Below, one piece after another: positions 8,573 to 20,158 of a stretch of DNA of 64,000 nucleotides. Source of the DNA: Haloarchaeobius litoreus (lineage in GTDB: Archaea > Halobacteriota > Halobacteria > Halobacteriales > Natrialbaceae); the NCBI RefSeq assembly GCF_024495425.1, contig NZ_JANHJR010000003.1:372001-436000 (forward strand), written 5' to 3'. Made by a program: the position numbers and the translations under genes. The notes under the pieces were generated by a model. That model was not told the DNA's origin. It saw nothing but the letters and a program-made list of their open reading frames with translations, and ran no database searches. Positions within the stretch are counted from its first letter, which is position 1, and every line of letters starts with the position of its first letter.

Positions 8573-8575
8573 CTT
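8551..8575 (+). repeat. tRNA-His 3' end, first direct-repeat copy (att-like)
   Basis: Positions 8551-8575 (T loop to just past the discriminator) are identical to 8668-8692, and similarity continues imperfectly for another ~20 nt. tRNA 3' ends duplicated in this way are typical attachment sites of integrative elements. Confidence 0.7.
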
Positions 8576-9002
8576 CTCGCGACGAACGGACGTGAGGAGC
8601 GGTAGGTCCGTCGTAAGGGAATCGAACCCTGCCAGTCGCGCGCAGCGGAGCGAGCACGTCTGGCTTCGGTTCGATTCTCGCACCCGGACCTTTTCACGAC
8701 GACCGCAGGGAGGAGTGACAAGGCCGAAAGGCGAGAACCGAACCTCACTCGCAGCCTCGCGGTGCTCGGCTACGAGGGCGAGGCACACCGTGACTACGCC
8801 GCCCCGTCGTTTCTGGTCGCTCTCGCCTGCGTCGCCGTGCAGATGAGCCACACGGAGGCCGAACGAGAGGCGAACGCGGGGCCGCAGGAACCGAAGACGG
8901 CGGAAGGAAGGAACGGAAGTTGAAGAAACGGAAGGAGGAGGTGGAGAAGCCCGCTCACGGCGCGGACGGTGGCGGCGGCTGACAGGGTTCACCAGCGGCA
9001 GG
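8574..9002. other. Intergenic region with tRNA-His 3'-end remnants
   Basis: About 430 nt without a convincing gene. It holds the second direct copy of the tRNA-His 3' end (8668-8692), a GAATCGAACC word near 8620 and GCGAGAACCGAAC near 8729. The last two resemble inverted, degenerate T-arm sequence. Reading frames here are spurious and only repeat the tRNA-derived peptide. Confidence 0.6.
8668..8692 (+). repeat. tRNA-His 3' end, second direct-repeat copy (att-like)
   Basis: 25-nt exact copy of 8551-8575, 117 nt downstream, without the rest of a tRNA. No integrase gene lies between the copies, so this is a scar or a solo duplication rather than a live element. Confidence 0.7.
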
Positions 9003-10166
9003 TCACGTCTCCCGGACGGACGTCCGGCGGCTCGGCTCGACCGAGCCGGTCTCCTGAACCACGTCGAAGGCGGTCATGAGGTCCGACCGTGAGATGAGGC
9101 CGACGAGGTCCTCGCCACGGACGACGAGCAGGCGGCCGACGCCCTCGGACTGCATCGTCTGGAGGGCCTCCATCGCGTCGGCCTCCGGGGGGATGGTGTG
9201 AAGCTCCCGGGTCATGATCTCCTCGACGGTGTAGGCGTCGCGCTCGACGGTTTTGACGCCGCGAGCGTCCTCCAGCGTGACGAGGCCGACGAGGTCGCCG
9301 TCGGTCATGACCGGGTAGCCGGTGTGGCGCTCGGAGAACATCCGCGACATCAGCTCCGAGACGCTGGTGTCGGGCGTGACGGTGTGCAGGTCGGGGGCGG
9401 GCGTCATCACGTCCCGCACCGTCACACCCTCGAAGGCGGCCTTCATCACGACCTGCTGGGCCTCGGAGGATGCGCCGATGTAGATGAAGAAGGCGATACC
9501 GATGAGCAGCCACTGGAAGTTGAGCAGGCCGAACAGCCCGAGCAGGAGCGCGAACACCTTCCCGACCTCGGCGGCCATCTGCGTCGCCTTCGCGTACGGT
9601 CGGGTGCGGGCGAGCAGCGCACGCAGGACCCGGCCACCGTCCATCGGGAAGCCGGGCAGCATGTTGAACAGGGCGAGCGCGACGTTCATCAGCGCGAGGT
9701 AGCCGAGGACGAACCGTGCCGACGGCAGGCCCGTTGGAACGGCCAGGAACGCGCCGTAGGAGAGACCGCCGACGGCGATGGAGACGACCGGCCCGGCGAT
9801 GGCGATCTGGAGCTCCTGCTTCCAGTCCTCGGGCATCTCCGAGAGCGAGGCGATGCCGCCGAAGATCCAGAGCGTGATGGAGTCGATGGGGAACCCGTAG
9901 CGCATCGCGACGACCGAGTGCCCGAGCTCGTGGAGCACGACGCCGACGAACAGGCCGATGGCGACCGCGAACCCGAGCACCCACGGCATCCAGCCGGCCA
10001 GCAGTGGGTCGACCGGCAGGTTCGCCCCCATCGTCTGGTTGAGCAGGTCCGTCACCGAGCGCACCTGCTGCTGGATGAGGAACGCAAAGAGCGGTAGCAC
10101 CAGCAGGAACGTCAGGTCCAGCTTGATGGGGATGCCGAACACCGACCCGATCCTGAAGCTTCGCAT
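9003..10166 (-). CDS. Site-2 protease family (M50) metalloprotease with CBS domains
   Basis: A 387-residue integral membrane zinc protease. The catalytic motif HELGH is at 79-83 and the third ligand motif NMLPGFPMDGGR at 168-179 (Asp176), inside about six membrane helices. The C-terminal third (about 245-370) is a pair of CBS domains, which usually sense adenosine ligands. This domain order is a common archaeal site-2 protease form, thought to cleave membrane-bound substrates, often regulators. Substrate unknown. The gene is monocistronic on the minus strand. Confidence 0.9.
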   Translation of the reverse strand: MRSFRIGSVFGIPIKLDLTFLLVLPLFAFLIQQQVRSVTDLLNQTMGANLPVDPLLAGWMPWVLGFAVAIGLFVGVVLHELGHSVVAMRYGFPIDSITLWIFGGIASLSEMPEDWKQELQIAIAGPVVSIAVGGLSYGAFLAVPTGLPSARFVLGYLALMNVALALFNMLPGFPMDGGRVLRALLARTRPYAKATQMAAEVGKVFALLLGLFGLLNFQWLLIGIAFFIYIGASSEAQQVVMKAAFEGVTVRDVMTPAPDLHTVTPDTSVSELMSRMFSERHTGYPVMTDGDLVGLVTLEDARGVKTVERDAYTVEEIMTRELHTIPPEADAMEALQTMQSEGVGRLLVVRGEDLVGLISRSDLMTAFDVVQETGSVEPSRRTSVRET

Positions 10167-10264
10167 GCTACGGAGTAGCCGCCGACCACTCTTAAATTGG
10201 GGGACGATAACCGTCGGCCGGCGGGTCGGAACCGGTTAAGTGCCCCTCGGCCGTACCGTCGTGC

Positions 10265-10636
10265 ATGTCCGACCCGACAGCCGTGCTCCGCCGCAGCGAT
10301 GACGTCTCGTACGAACCAGTCGACGCCGCCGAGGGGCTGTCGAAGGGTGTGCTTATCGACGCCGACGACGGTGCTCCAAACTTCGCCATCCGACGGTTCA
10401 CCCTCGACGCCGGGGGCGAGGTGCCCAGGCACACGAACGCGGTCGAGCACGAGCAGTACGTGCTCGAAGGCGAGTACGTGGTGGGAATCGACGACGAGGA
10501 GTACACCGTCTCGGCCGGCGACTCGCTCCTCATCCCGGCCGGCGTCGTCCACTGGTACCGCAACGAGGGCGACGGGCAGGGGGCGTTCCTCTGTGCGGTG
10601 CCCAACGGCGACGACGAGATACAGCTGCAGGAGTAG
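10265..10636 (+). CDS. Cupin-domain protein
   Basis: A 123-residue single cupin. Metal-binding motif 1 is visible as PRHTNAVEHEQYVLEG (His, His, Glu) and motif 2 as ISAG-like SAGDSLLIPAGVVHWYRN. Small cupins bind a metal and serve as isomerases, oxygenases or sensors; the substrate cannot be deduced. A TATA-like GGTTAAG lies about 30 nt upstream of the ATG. It sits alone ahead of the helicase gene. Confidence 0.83.
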   Translation: MSDPTAVLRRSDDVSYEPVDAAEGLSKGVLIDADDGAPNFAIRRFTLDAGGEVPRHTNAVEHEQYVLEGEYVVGIDDEEYTVSAGDSLLIPAGVVHWYRNEGDGQGAFLCAVPNGDDEIQLQE

Positions 10637-10690
10637 GGGCGACGGAACCGAACGGCCACACCGCCCTCCCGCAGACCGTTCCGAACCCCT

Positions 10691-10697
10691 GAAATAC
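10691..10697 (+). promoter_or_regulatory. TATA-like box of the helicase gene
   Basis: GAAATAC about 25 nt before the GTG at 10719; it supports GTG as the start of a leaderless transcript. Confidence 0.45.
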
Positions 10698-10718
10698 CCC
10701 GCTCTCGTACCGAATCGC

Positions 10719-12803
10719 GTGTCACGACAGGTCCAGCGCGTCGACACCCTGTTCCTCCACGAGGCCGGCAGGAACTACCTCGCGGTCGTCGAGCGCGACG
10801 GCGAGCGGGTCTTCCGTTCGAAGCTCGAGCTCAAGGAGACGAGCGCGGGTCCCCGACCCGGCAAGTTCCGGGTCGTCCGCGACTCCAGCGAGGAGCCACG
10901 CAGCCCCGAGGAGTTCGTCGAGATCGCGAGACGCGCCGGCCGAATCCGCATCTCCGAACAGACCTCCACCCGGGCTCGCGAGGAGCTCCAGGCGATGCTC
11001 GACGGCTACCAGCTCGACGCGAAGGTCGTCCGGACCTGCCGCTACTGCGCCTCCGCCGGCCGCTACTCCCCGGTCACGACCGACACCGCGGTCAGGTCGG
11101 GCGACGACTGGATCTGCACCGACTGCGCCCGCCGCGAGCTCGAACAGGAGCTCGCGTTCCACGGCGAGTTCACGAGCGCCGCGAAGGAGCGCCTGGAGGA
11201 GCTGCTGCTCGACGTGCAGGACATCGAACGCATCAAGAACCTGCTCAAGGGCGAGCTCGACCCGGACCTGACGAAGTTCGACGAGATATCGGCGACGACG
11301 GACGACATCGACCTCGTCCCCGTCGACGGCCTCGACCTGCATCCGGAGCTGCAGGGGCTGCTCGAACAGCGGTTCGACACCCTGCTGCCCGTCCAGAGCC
11401 TCGCCGTCGAGAACGGCCTGTTCGGCGAGCGAAACGGCGATGGCCCGCGGGGGATGGGCGACGACCAGCTCGTCGTCAGCGCGACGGCGACCGGGAAGAC
11501 GCTCATCGGCGAGCTGGCCGGCCTGCAGAACGTCCTCGACGGGAAGGGGAAGATGCTCTTCCTCGTCCCGCTGGTCGCGCTCGCCAACCAGAAGCACGAG
11601 GACTTCGCGGACGAGTACGGCGACCTCGTCGACGTCACCATCCGGGTCGGGGCGAGCCGCGTCAACGACTCCGGCTCGCGCTTCGACCCCTCCGCCGACG
11701 TCATCGTCGGCACCTACGAGGGCATCGACCACGCGCTGCGGACCGGCAAGGACCTCGGCGACATCGGCACCGTGGTCATCGACGAGGTCCACACGCTCAA
11801 GGAGGAGGGCCGAGGGCACCGCCTCGACGGGCTCATCTCCCGGCTGAAGCACTACAGCGAGCAGCGTCAGAAACGCCGCCAGGGATACGACGGCGCGCAG
11901 TGGGTGTACCTCTCCGCGACCGTCGGCAACCCCACCGAACTCGCCCGGGGGCTCCGCGCGAAGCTCATCGAGTTCGAGGAGCGACCCGTCCCTATCGAGC
12001 GCCACGTCACCTTCGCCGACGGCCGCGAGAAGCCCAGAATCATCAACCGGCTCGTGAAACGCGAGTTCGACCGCGAGTCCTCGAAGGGCTACCGCGGGCA
12101 GACCATCGTCTTCACCAACTCGCGGCGGCGCTGTCACGAGATCTCCCGCAAGCTGGAGTACAGCGCCGCGCCCTACCACGCCGGGCTGGACTACGGCCGC
12201 CGGAAGAAGGTCGAGCGCATGTTCGGCGACCAGGAGATCTCCGCGGTCGTCACCACGGCCGCGCTGGCGGCGGGCGTCGACTTCCCCGCCTCGCAGGTCA
12301 TCTTCGACTCGCTCGCCATGGGCATCGAGTGGCTTTCGGTGCAGGAGTTCAGCCAGATGCTCGGGCGGGCGGGCCGCCCGGACTACCACGACCGCGGGAA
12401 GGTGTACATGCTCGTCGAGCCCGAGTGCACCTACCACAACTCCATGGAGATGTCCGAGGACGAGGTCGCGTTCAAGCTGCTCAAGGGCGAGATGGAGCCC
12501 GTCATCACCCGGTACGACGAGGACGCCGCCGTCGAGGAGACGCTGGCCAACGTGGCGGTCGCCGGGAAGTCCGCGAAGGCGCTCAACGACCGGATGCTCG
12601 GCGACATCCCCACGAAACACGCCATCGGCAAGCTGCTGGAGTACGGCTTCATCGACGGCTTCGAGCCGACGCCGCTCGGGCGGGTCGTGTGCGAGCACTT
12701 CCTGACGCCCGGCGACGCCTTCGCGATTCTGGACGGGATTCGCAAGGAGAAGCACCCGTACCAGGTCGTCGCCGACCTGGAGCTGCGCGAGACGGAGCTG
12801 TGA
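10719..12803 (+). CDS. Superfamily 2 DEAD/DEAH helicase, Ski2-like, with N-terminal zinc-finger region
   Basis: 694 residues from the GTG at 10719. The N-terminal third (about 1-200) is not a helicase part and contains a Cys pair motif CRYCASAG...CTDC that looks like a zinc ribbon. The helicase core follows: Walker A SATATGKT, DEVH box (VIDEVHTL), SAT motif (YLSATVGN) and GRAGRPDY. These belong to the Ski2/Hel308-like branch that unwinds RNA or DNA with ATP. A C-terminal helical region follows. Whether it acts in DNA repair or RNA turnover is not shown. A more extended in-frame start is rejected because it crosses the cupin gene. Confidence 0.88.
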   Translation: MSRQVQRVDTLFLHEAGRNYLAVVERDGERVFRSKLELKETSAGPRPGKFRVVRDSSEEPRSPEEFVEIARRAGRIRISEQTSTRAREELQAMLDGYQLDAKVVRTCRYCASAGRYSPVTTDTAVRSGDDWICTDCARRELEQELAFHGEFTSAAKERLEELLLDVQDIERIKNLLKGELDPDLTKFDEISATTDDIDLVPVDGLDLHPELQGLLEQRFDTLLPVQSLAVENGLFGERNGDGPRGMGDDQLVVSATATGKTLIGELAGLQNVLDGKGKMLFLVPLVALANQKHEDFADEYGDLVDVTIRVGASRVNDSGSRFDPSADVIVGTYEGIDHALRTGKDLGDIGTVVIDEVHTLKEEGRGHRLDGLISRLKHYSEQRQKRRQGYDGAQWVYLSATVGNPTELARGLRAKLIEFEERPVPIERHVTFADGREKPRIINRLVKREFDRESSKGYRGQTIVFTNSRRRCHEISRKLEYSAAPYHAGLDYGRRKKVERMFGDQEISAVVTTAALAAGVDFPASQVIFDSLAMGIEWLSVQEFSQMLGRAGRPDYHDRGKVYMLVEPECTYHNSMEMSEDEVAFKLLKGEMEPVITRYDEDAAVEETLANVAVAGKSAKALNDRMLGDIPTKHAIGKLLEYGFIDGFEPTPLGRVVCEHFLTPGDAFAILDGIRKEKHPYQVVADLELRETEL

Positions 12804-12857
12804 GGTTGCGTTTCTGTTGACCGACACGTTCCCGTGAGTGCTGTTGCTGGTGACTCG

Positions 12858-12890
12858 AACAGCCAGAAAGCCCCGCTTGTCCGGGGATAG
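12858..12890 (+). repeat. Truncated left end of the dispersed hairpin element
   Basis: AACAGCCAGAAAGCCCC begins at 12858, followed by a small CCCC...GGGG hairpin, 45 nt before the left end of the full copy B. It looks like a tandem left-end duplication. A similar extra left end (GGCTGTT at 24392) lies beyond copy C. Confidence 0.6.
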
Positions 12891-12902
12891 CACGCCGACT
12901 CC

Positions 12903-13051
12903 AACAACCTGAAAGCCCCGACGTGCTCGTCGGCTGCGACTCGCTGCGGTCCTCGCTCCGCTGCGGTCCTAGTCTCGTCTCGCTCGACGAGCACGTCGCC
13001 CCTTTCAGTCCCGCCCACAGCGACCGCACCGCCCCTCAATCCTCCCCAGCC
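12903..13051 (+). repeat. Dispersed hairpin element, copy B
   Basis: The arms 12919-12932 and 12985-12998 form a perfect 14-bp helix around a 52-nt loop. CTGAAAG (12909-12915) pairs with CTTTCAG (13002-13008), and CCC faces CCC between the helices. The element ends in CCTCCCCAGCC. The inner helix differs in sequence from copies A and C. The rest of 12804-13271 holds GC-rich words shared with copy A (to about 13140), then the palindrome at 13175. Confidence 0.82.
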
Positions 13052-13174
13052 GACTCCGGTGCTCGCTGGCGCTGCGCTCCTCGTCCCTCGCGCGGATGGC
13101 TCGCGGCCTCGCTACGCTCGGCACGCTCCCCAGCCGCGCGCCACCCGGCTGGCGGGGCGATGCCGTCGACGAAG

Positions 13175-13193
13175 GTTTACGTATATTGTAAAC
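13175..13193. promoter_or_regulatory. Palindrome GTTTAC-N7-GTAAAC upstream of uvrC
   Basis: 6-bp perfect inverted repeat with a 7-nt AT-rich spacer, followed by TTTCGG. Near-identical sites lie at 37698-37716 and 58321-58339. It may be an operator, or the right half plus TT (GTAAACTT) may act as a TATA-like element; about 25 nt further would be a start point just before 13239/13272. Confidence 0.55.
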
Positions 13194-13271
13194 TTTCGGC
13201 GTCTCGACGCCGGATTCGCGACCGCAGACGTAACCCCCATGCCGTCGCGCCACCTAACCAAATCAGAACCG

Positions 13272-15023
13272 ATGGACGCGCAGACGGTCCGCGAGCACGC
13301 GACCGACCTCCCGACGGAGCCGGGGGTCTACCAGTTCTTCGAGGGCGACACGGTGCTGTACGTCGGGAAGGCGGTGGATCTGCGCTCGCGCGTCCGGTCG
13401 TACGCGGACCCGCGGTCGGCTCGCATCGCGGGGATGGTCGAGCGGGCGGACGACCTCGACGTGGCGGTCACCGACACGGAGACGCAGGCGCTGCTGCTGG
13501 AGGCGAACCTCATCAAGCGCCACCAGCCGCGGTACAACGTGCGGCTGAAGGACGACAAGTCGTATCCCCTCGTCCAGCTGACCGACCACGAGTTCCCCCG
13601 CATCGAGGTGACCCGTGACCCGAACGAGGGCGCGACCGTCTTCGGCCCGTACACGAGCATGGGCACCGTCGAGACGGTCGTGAAGGCGCTCCGGGAGACG
13701 TTCGGCGTGCGGGGCTGCTCGGACCACAAGTTCGCGGGACGCGAGCGACCCTGCCTCGACCACGAGATGGGGCTCTGTACCGCGCCGTGCACCGACGAGA
13801 TCTCCCGGGAGGACTACATCGCGGACGTCGACGCCGTCACGCAGTTCTTCGCCGGGGAGACGGGCGTGCTGGCCGACCCGCTCCGCCGGGAGATGGAGCA
13901 GGCCGCCGAGTCGCAGTCGTTCGAGCGCGCGGCGAACCTGCGGGACCGGCTCGAAGTCGTGGCGTCGTTCCACGGCAGCGGCGGCGAGGCGGTCAGCGGC
14001 CGTGACGAGTACGAACGGTCGGTCGACGTGCTCGGAGTGGCGTTGCGGGGCGACGATGCGACGGTCGCCAGGCTCCACGCGGAGGGTGGCCAGCTGGTCG
14101 AACGGGACCGCCACGCCGTCGCCGCATCGGAGGGAACCGACCGCGAGTCGGGGGATGCGGTCCCGTCCGTCCTCGCGGCGTTCCTCGTGCAGTACTACGC
14201 GGAGCGGTCGCTGCCCGACGCGATCATCCTCCCCGAGCACCACGGCGACGAGGAGGTGGCGGCGTGGCTGGACGCGGCGGACGTTGCGGTCCGGGTACCG
14301 GGCGCGGGCCGGGAGGCGAAGCTGGTCGAACTGGCGCTGAAGAACGCCCGCCGGAACGTCGGTCGCCGCGACGAGTCGGCGGCGCTCGCCGACGAACTGG
14401 GACGTCCCCGAATCTCCCGAATCGAGGGGTTCGACGTGAGCCACGCCCAGGGGACGGCCGTCGTCGGCTCGAACGTCTGCTTCGTCGACGGGAGCGCCGA
14501 GAAGTCGGACTACCGCCGGAAGAAGCTCGACGAGACGAACGACGACTACGCGAACATGCGGGCCCTCGTCCGCTGGCGGGCCGAGCGCGCGCTGGCGGGG
14601 CGTGACGACCGCCCCGACCCCGACCTGCTGCTCATCGACGGCGGCGAGGGCCAGCTCGCGGCGGCCATGGATGCGCTCGAAGCGACGGGCTGGGACGTCC
14701 CATGCGTTGCGCTGGCGAAGGCCGAAGAGCTCGTGATTACGCCCGACCGCACGTTCGACTGGGACGACGACGCGCCACAGCTCCACCTGCTCCAGCGCGT
14801 CCGCGACGAGGCCCACCGCTTCGCCGTACAGTACCACCAGACGATCCGGGACGACGTGTCGACGGTGCTCGACGACGTGACCGGAGTCGGCCCCGAGACG
14901 CGGCGGCGGCTGCTCGGGCGGTTCGGGAGCGTCGAGAACGTCCGCGAGGCCAGTGTCGACGAGCTACTGGCCGTCGAGGGCGTCGGCGAGAAGACCGCAG
15001 AACAGCTGCGTCGGCGGCTCTAG
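13272..15023 (+). CDS. uvrC: UvrABC excinuclease subunit C
   Basis: A 583-residue UvrC, which makes both incisions around a bulky DNA lesion after UvrA/UvrB loading. The GIY-YIG nuclease is at 18-45 (GVYQFF...[12 protein letters not shown]), a UVR UvrB-interaction motif near 200, the RNase H-like nuclease region around 390-500 ([14 protein letters not shown]), and two helix-hairpin-helix motifs at the C-terminus ([28 protein letters not shown]). An ATG 33 nt upstream at 13239 is the alternative start. uvrB lies 0.8 kb away on the other strand; uvrA is not in the window. Confidence 0.95.
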   Translation: MDAQTVREHATDLPTEPGVYQFFEGDTVLYVGKAVDLRSRVRSYADPRSARIAGMVERADDLDVAVTDTETQALLLEANLIKRHQPRYNVRLKDDKSYPLVQLTDHEFPRIEVTRDPNEGATVFGPYTSMGTVETVVKALRETFGVRGCSDHKFAGRERPCLDHEMGLCTAPCTDEISREDYIADVDAVTQFFAGETGVLADPLRREMEQAAESQSFERAANLRDRLEVVASFHGSGGEAVSGRDEYERSVDVLGVALRGDDATVARLHAEGGQLVERDRHAVAASEGTDRESGDAVPSVLAAFLVQYYAERSLPDAIILPEHHGDEEVAAWLDAADVAVRVPGAGREAKLVELALKNARRNVGRRDESAALADELGRPRISRIEGFDVSHAQGTAVVGSNVCFVDGSAEKSDYRRKKLDETNDDYANMRALVRWRAERALAGRDDRPDPDLLLIDGGEGQLAAAMDALEATGWDVPCVALAKAEELVITPDRTFDWDDDAPQLHLLQRVRDEAHRFAVQYHQTIRDDVSTVLDDVTGVGPETRRRLLGRFGSVENVREASVDELLAVEGVGEKTAEQLRRRL

Positions 15024-15751
15024 AAGGCGTCGCCGGTGTGGGGTTCGCTGGTGCGGGGCCCCCCGGTTCCGGTCGTCGCGATGTCGCGGGCGACGGTGCC
15101 GAGGTAGTGGAAGATGCCAGCCTGCATGATGAACGCGAGCGGGAAGCCGACGAGCAGGAACATCAGCGGGAAGATGACGAGGAACGCGAGGAAGTTCACG
15201 ACGGCGGCGACGACGAGCGCGACGAAGTAGTCGCTCGTGAACGCAATCTCGCGGACGGAGTCGAAGTCGAACGCCGCCATGAACTCCTCCTCGGTCGCGA
15301 CGCCGACCAGTGCGGCGGGCATCAGGTAGTACGCGAGCATGAGCAGGAGGAACGCCAGTCCCCCGAGGAGGAGCATGACGATGAGTCCGATACCGCCGCC
15401 GGCGGCTGCGCCACCCTCACCGGCGGCACTCCCGGCCGCCGCGCCGAAGGAGAACACGAAGAAGCCGAGGAACAACACCCCGAACAGCAGCATCACCGGT
15501 ATCAGGGTGTAGACGAGCGTCACGCCGAACATCAGCGCGCCGTCTTTCAGCAGCGACTCCCAGTCCTCGAACTCCGGCGGGTTCGGGTTGTTCCGGGCGC
15601 CGGCCCGCATCGACTGGAGGCTGTAGCCGTTCACGATCAGCTGCGGGAGCAGCGGGATGATGGCCGAGGCGAGCAGCAGGCCACCGCCGATGATGGCCCG
15701 CATCATCCCGTCCTCTCCCTTCGTCGGGAACTTCAGTGAGTCCACTACCAT
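15020..15751 (-). CDS. DUF4013-like membrane protein
   Basis: A 243-residue polytopic membrane protein with about five hydrophobic helices and a repeated Ala/Gly/Leu-rich pattern, resembling the DUF4013 family seen in archaea. The N-terminal [24 protein letters not shown] is typical of that family. Function unknown. Its stop codon shares CTAG with the uvrC stop on the opposite strand. It lies between uvrC and uvrB but is unlikely to take part in repair. Confidence 0.78.
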   Translation of the reverse strand: MVVDSLKFPTKGEDGMMRAIIGGGLLLASAIIPLLPQLIVNGYSLQSMRAGARNNPNPPEFEDWESLLKDGALMFGVTLVYTLIPVMLLFGVLFLGFFVFSFGAAAGSAAGEGGAAAGGGIGLIVMLLLGGLAFLLLMLAYYLMPAALVGVATEEEFMAAFDFDSVREIAFTSDYFVALVVAAVVNFLAFLVIFPLMFLLVGFPLAFIMQAGIFHYLGTVARDIATTGTGGPRTSEPHTGDAF

Positions 15752-15832
15752 GGGTCGAAGTCCAGCGCGCAGCTGAAAAATGTTCGGACATCGATACGAC
15801 GAATCGACCCTGACTGCGGTGAGAAGGCCCGT

Positions 15833-17902
<2,070 letters not shown>

Positions 17903-18044
17903 CTTGGCCACCGTATGCGAGCCAGGGCAAAGAGTCGTGCGTTCGCGGGTGACGGCGGTCGCGTCCCACGACACCGAGAGGCATTGACACGCCACAACAC
18001 ACATCCGATACGGTTTTCCCCGACCCACAGCAACCACCTTGCAA

Positions 18045-19421
18045 ATGCTCGACCGCCGATACCTCCGGGAGAATCCCGAGGAAGTCCGCGAGAGCCTCGA
18101 CGATCGAGGCTACGACGTGGACCTCGACGCGATCCTGGAACTGGACGAGGAGTGGCGCGAACTGAAGGCGCGAGGCGACGACCTCAGACACGAACGCAAC
18201 GAGGTCAGCAAGCAGATCGGCCAGCTCAAACAGGACGGAAAGCACGAGGAGGCCGAGGAGGCCATCGAGCGGTCCAGCGAGCTCAAGCAGGAGCTCGCCG
18301 ACATCGAGGACCGGACCGACGAGCTGGAGGACGAGCTGGCGGAGGCCATGCTCGAACTCCCGCAGGTCCCCCACGAGAGCGTCCCCGTCGGCGACGACGA
18401 GGCCGACAACGTCGAGGTCGAACGCCGGGGCTTCGACGACCTGCGCGACCTGCCCGACGAGGTGACCCCGCACTACGACCTCGGCGAGGAGCTCGACATC
18501 ATCGACGAGGCCCGCGGCGCGAAGACCACGGGTGCCGGCTTCTACTTCCTGAAGGGCGACGGCGCGCGGCTCGAGCACGCGCTCATCCAGTTCATGCTGG
18601 ACGTCCACCGCGAGCAGGAGTACGTCGACGTGTTCCCCCCGGTCCCCGTGAAGTCGACCTCGATGCGCGGCACCGGGCAGCTCCCGAAGTTCAACGAGGA
18701 CGCCTACCGCATCGGCGGCGACGAGTTCGACGAGTACGAGGACGACGACCTCTGGCTCTGCCCCACCGCGGAGGTACCGGTCACCAACATGTACCGCGAC
18801 GACATCCTCCTCCGGGAGGACCTCCCGCTCAAGCATCAGGCGTACACGCCGAACTTCCGGCGCGAGGCGGGCGAACACGGCACCGAGACGCGAGGCATCG
18901 TCCGCGTCCACCAGTTCAACAAGGTCGAGCTGGTCAACTTCGTCGAGCCCGACGAGAGCTACGACCGCCTCGAAGAACTCACGGCCGAGGCCGCCGAGGT
19001 GCTGGAACGACTCGGGCTCCCCTACCGCGTGCTCGACCTCTGTACGGGTGACCTCACGTTCGCCTCCGCGAAGACGTACGACCTCGAGGTCTGGGCCCCC
19101 GGCACCGACAGCGACGACGCCCCCGAGGGCATGGGCGGCCGCTGGCTGGAGGTCTCCAGCGCCTCCAACTTCGAGGAGTTCCAGGCGCGCCGGGCGGGCA
19201 TCCGCTACCGGCCGGAGCACCACGAATCGGCCGAGTACCTCCACACGCTCAACGCGTCCGGCACCGCCGTCGGCCGCGTGATGGTCGCCATCCTCGAGTA
19301 CTACCAGAACGAGGACGGCACCGTCGACGTGCCCGAACCCCTCCAGCCGTACATGGGCGGCACGGAGGTCATCGAGGGCCACGAGAAGGTCGGCGAGAGC
19401 GCGCTCGGCACGGACGAGTAA
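18045..19421 (+). CDS. serS: Seryl-tRNA synthetase
   Basis: A 458-residue class II synthetase of the common (not methanogen-specific) type. The long N-terminal antiparallel coiled coil that grips the tRNA-Ser variable arm covers about residues 25-105. Motif 2 is visible in [22 protein letters not shown] and motif 3 in [16 protein letters not shown] near the end. It charges tRNA-Ser, the first step also towards selenocysteinyl-tRNA where present. The ATG at 18045 is preferred to a TTG two codons upstream. Confidence 0.96.
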   Translation: MLDRRYLRENPEEVRESLDDRGYDVDLDAILELDEEWRELKARGDDLRHERNEVSKQIGQLKQDGKHEEAEEAIERSSELKQELADIEDRTDELEDELAEAMLELPQVPHESVPVGDDEADNVEVERRGFDDLRDLPDEVTPHYDLGEELDIIDEARGAKTTGAGFYFLKGDGARLEHALIQFMLDVHREQEYVDVFPPVPVKSTSMRGTGQLPKFNEDAYRIGGDEFDEYEDDDLWLCPTAEVPVTNMYRDDILLREDLPLKHQAYTPNFRREAGEHGTETRGIVRVHQFNKVELVNFVEPDESYDRLEELTAEAAEVLERLGLPYRVLDLCTGDLTFASAKTYDLEVWAPGTDSDDAPEGMGGRWLEVSSASNFEEFQARRAGIRYRPEHHESAEYLHTLNASGTAVGRVMVAILEYYQNEDGTVDVPEPLQPYMGGTEVIEGHEKVGESALGTDE

Positions 19422-19482
19422 CCCGACACTGGCGGCCTACCGCCCGCGAAACGCTTTTTCCGCGTGGCGGCGTGGCTATCGT

Positions 19483-19713
19483 ATGTTCCCTCCAGCGTTC
19501 TTCGGCGGCGTCGGGGCTCCCGAGCTCGTCATCATCCTGTTCGTCTTCTCGCTCCCGGTCGCGTTGGTACTCCTCGCGGGCGTTCTCCACGCGGCGCGCT
19601 CCCAGCAGTCATCTTCGGACCGTGCCCTCGAAGAACTGCGCATCGCCTACGCCCGCGGCGAGATGGACGAGGCCGAGTTCGAGCGCCGGAAGCAGACGCT
19701 GGAGAGCGAGTGA
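19483..19713 (+). CDS. Small SHOCT-domain membrane protein
   Basis: A 76-residue protein with one N-terminal membrane helix (about 12-36) and a C-terminal SHOCT unit (LEELRIAYARGEMDEAEFERRKQTLE). Such proteins are frequent in archaea; no function is known. It follows serS by 61 bp and could be transcribed from it or from its own promoter near 19455 (CTTTTTCC). Confidence 0.8.
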   Translation: MFPPAFFGGVGAPELVIILFVFSLPVALVLLAGVLHAARSQQSSSDRALEELRIAYARGEMDEAEFERRKQTLESE

Positions 19714-19740
19714 CCGCACACCTCGCTATCACCGACCCTG

Positions 19741-20085
19741 TTACCGCGTGTACGTCTCCACGCGTTCGATGTGCCCGTCGGCGAGCGTGAACGCGTCGAC
19801 GAACCGGAGCAGTGTCTCCTCACCGTTTCGAACCCGGCCGCGCACCAGCACGGTCGAACCCGCTTCTGACTCGTCGTCCTCCCGCCGGAAACGCCCATCC
19901 AGCTCGTGCGTCGTCTCCGACGACGGCCGGTCGTCGCGCATGAACCGGACGAACGACTCGCGGTCCTCGAACGTGCGATCCGGCCGGTGCTGGACGAACG
20001 AGCGCGAGAGGACCGACCGGAGCGTCTCGTAGTCGTGGTCGTCGAGCGTACGGTAGTACGTCGCGACCGGGTCGTCGGTGGGCAT
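19741..20085 (-). CDS. SnoaL/NTF2-like fold protein
   Basis: 114 residues from the ATG at 20085. The pattern PVATYYRTLDDHDYETLRSVLS...FVRFM...GRVRNGEE...FVDAFTLADGHIERVETY is that of a SnoaL-like cone-shaped fold, which appears in small isomerases, hydrolases and binding proteins. Ligand unknown. It lies 73 bp downstream of the peroxiredoxin-fusion gene in the same orientation, so the two may be co-transcribed. Confidence 0.72.
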   Translation of the reverse strand: MPTDDPVATYYRTLDDHDYETLRSVLSRSFVQHRPDRTFEDRESFVRFMRDDRPSSETTHELDGRFRREDDESEAGSTVLVRGRVRNGEETLLRFVDAFTLADGHIERVETYTR

Positions 20086-20158
20086 ACACCGGCTTCGGTC
20101 GCCGGCCACAGAAACCCAGTGGTCCGCGAGACGAGCGTCGGTCGGCCGCGCGCCGCAA

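Noticed and set aside
8493-8846. ORF running through tRNA-His and its repeat
   Set aside because: Its repeated peptide RFDSRTRTFSRR simply translates the duplicated tRNA 3' end; not a protein gene.
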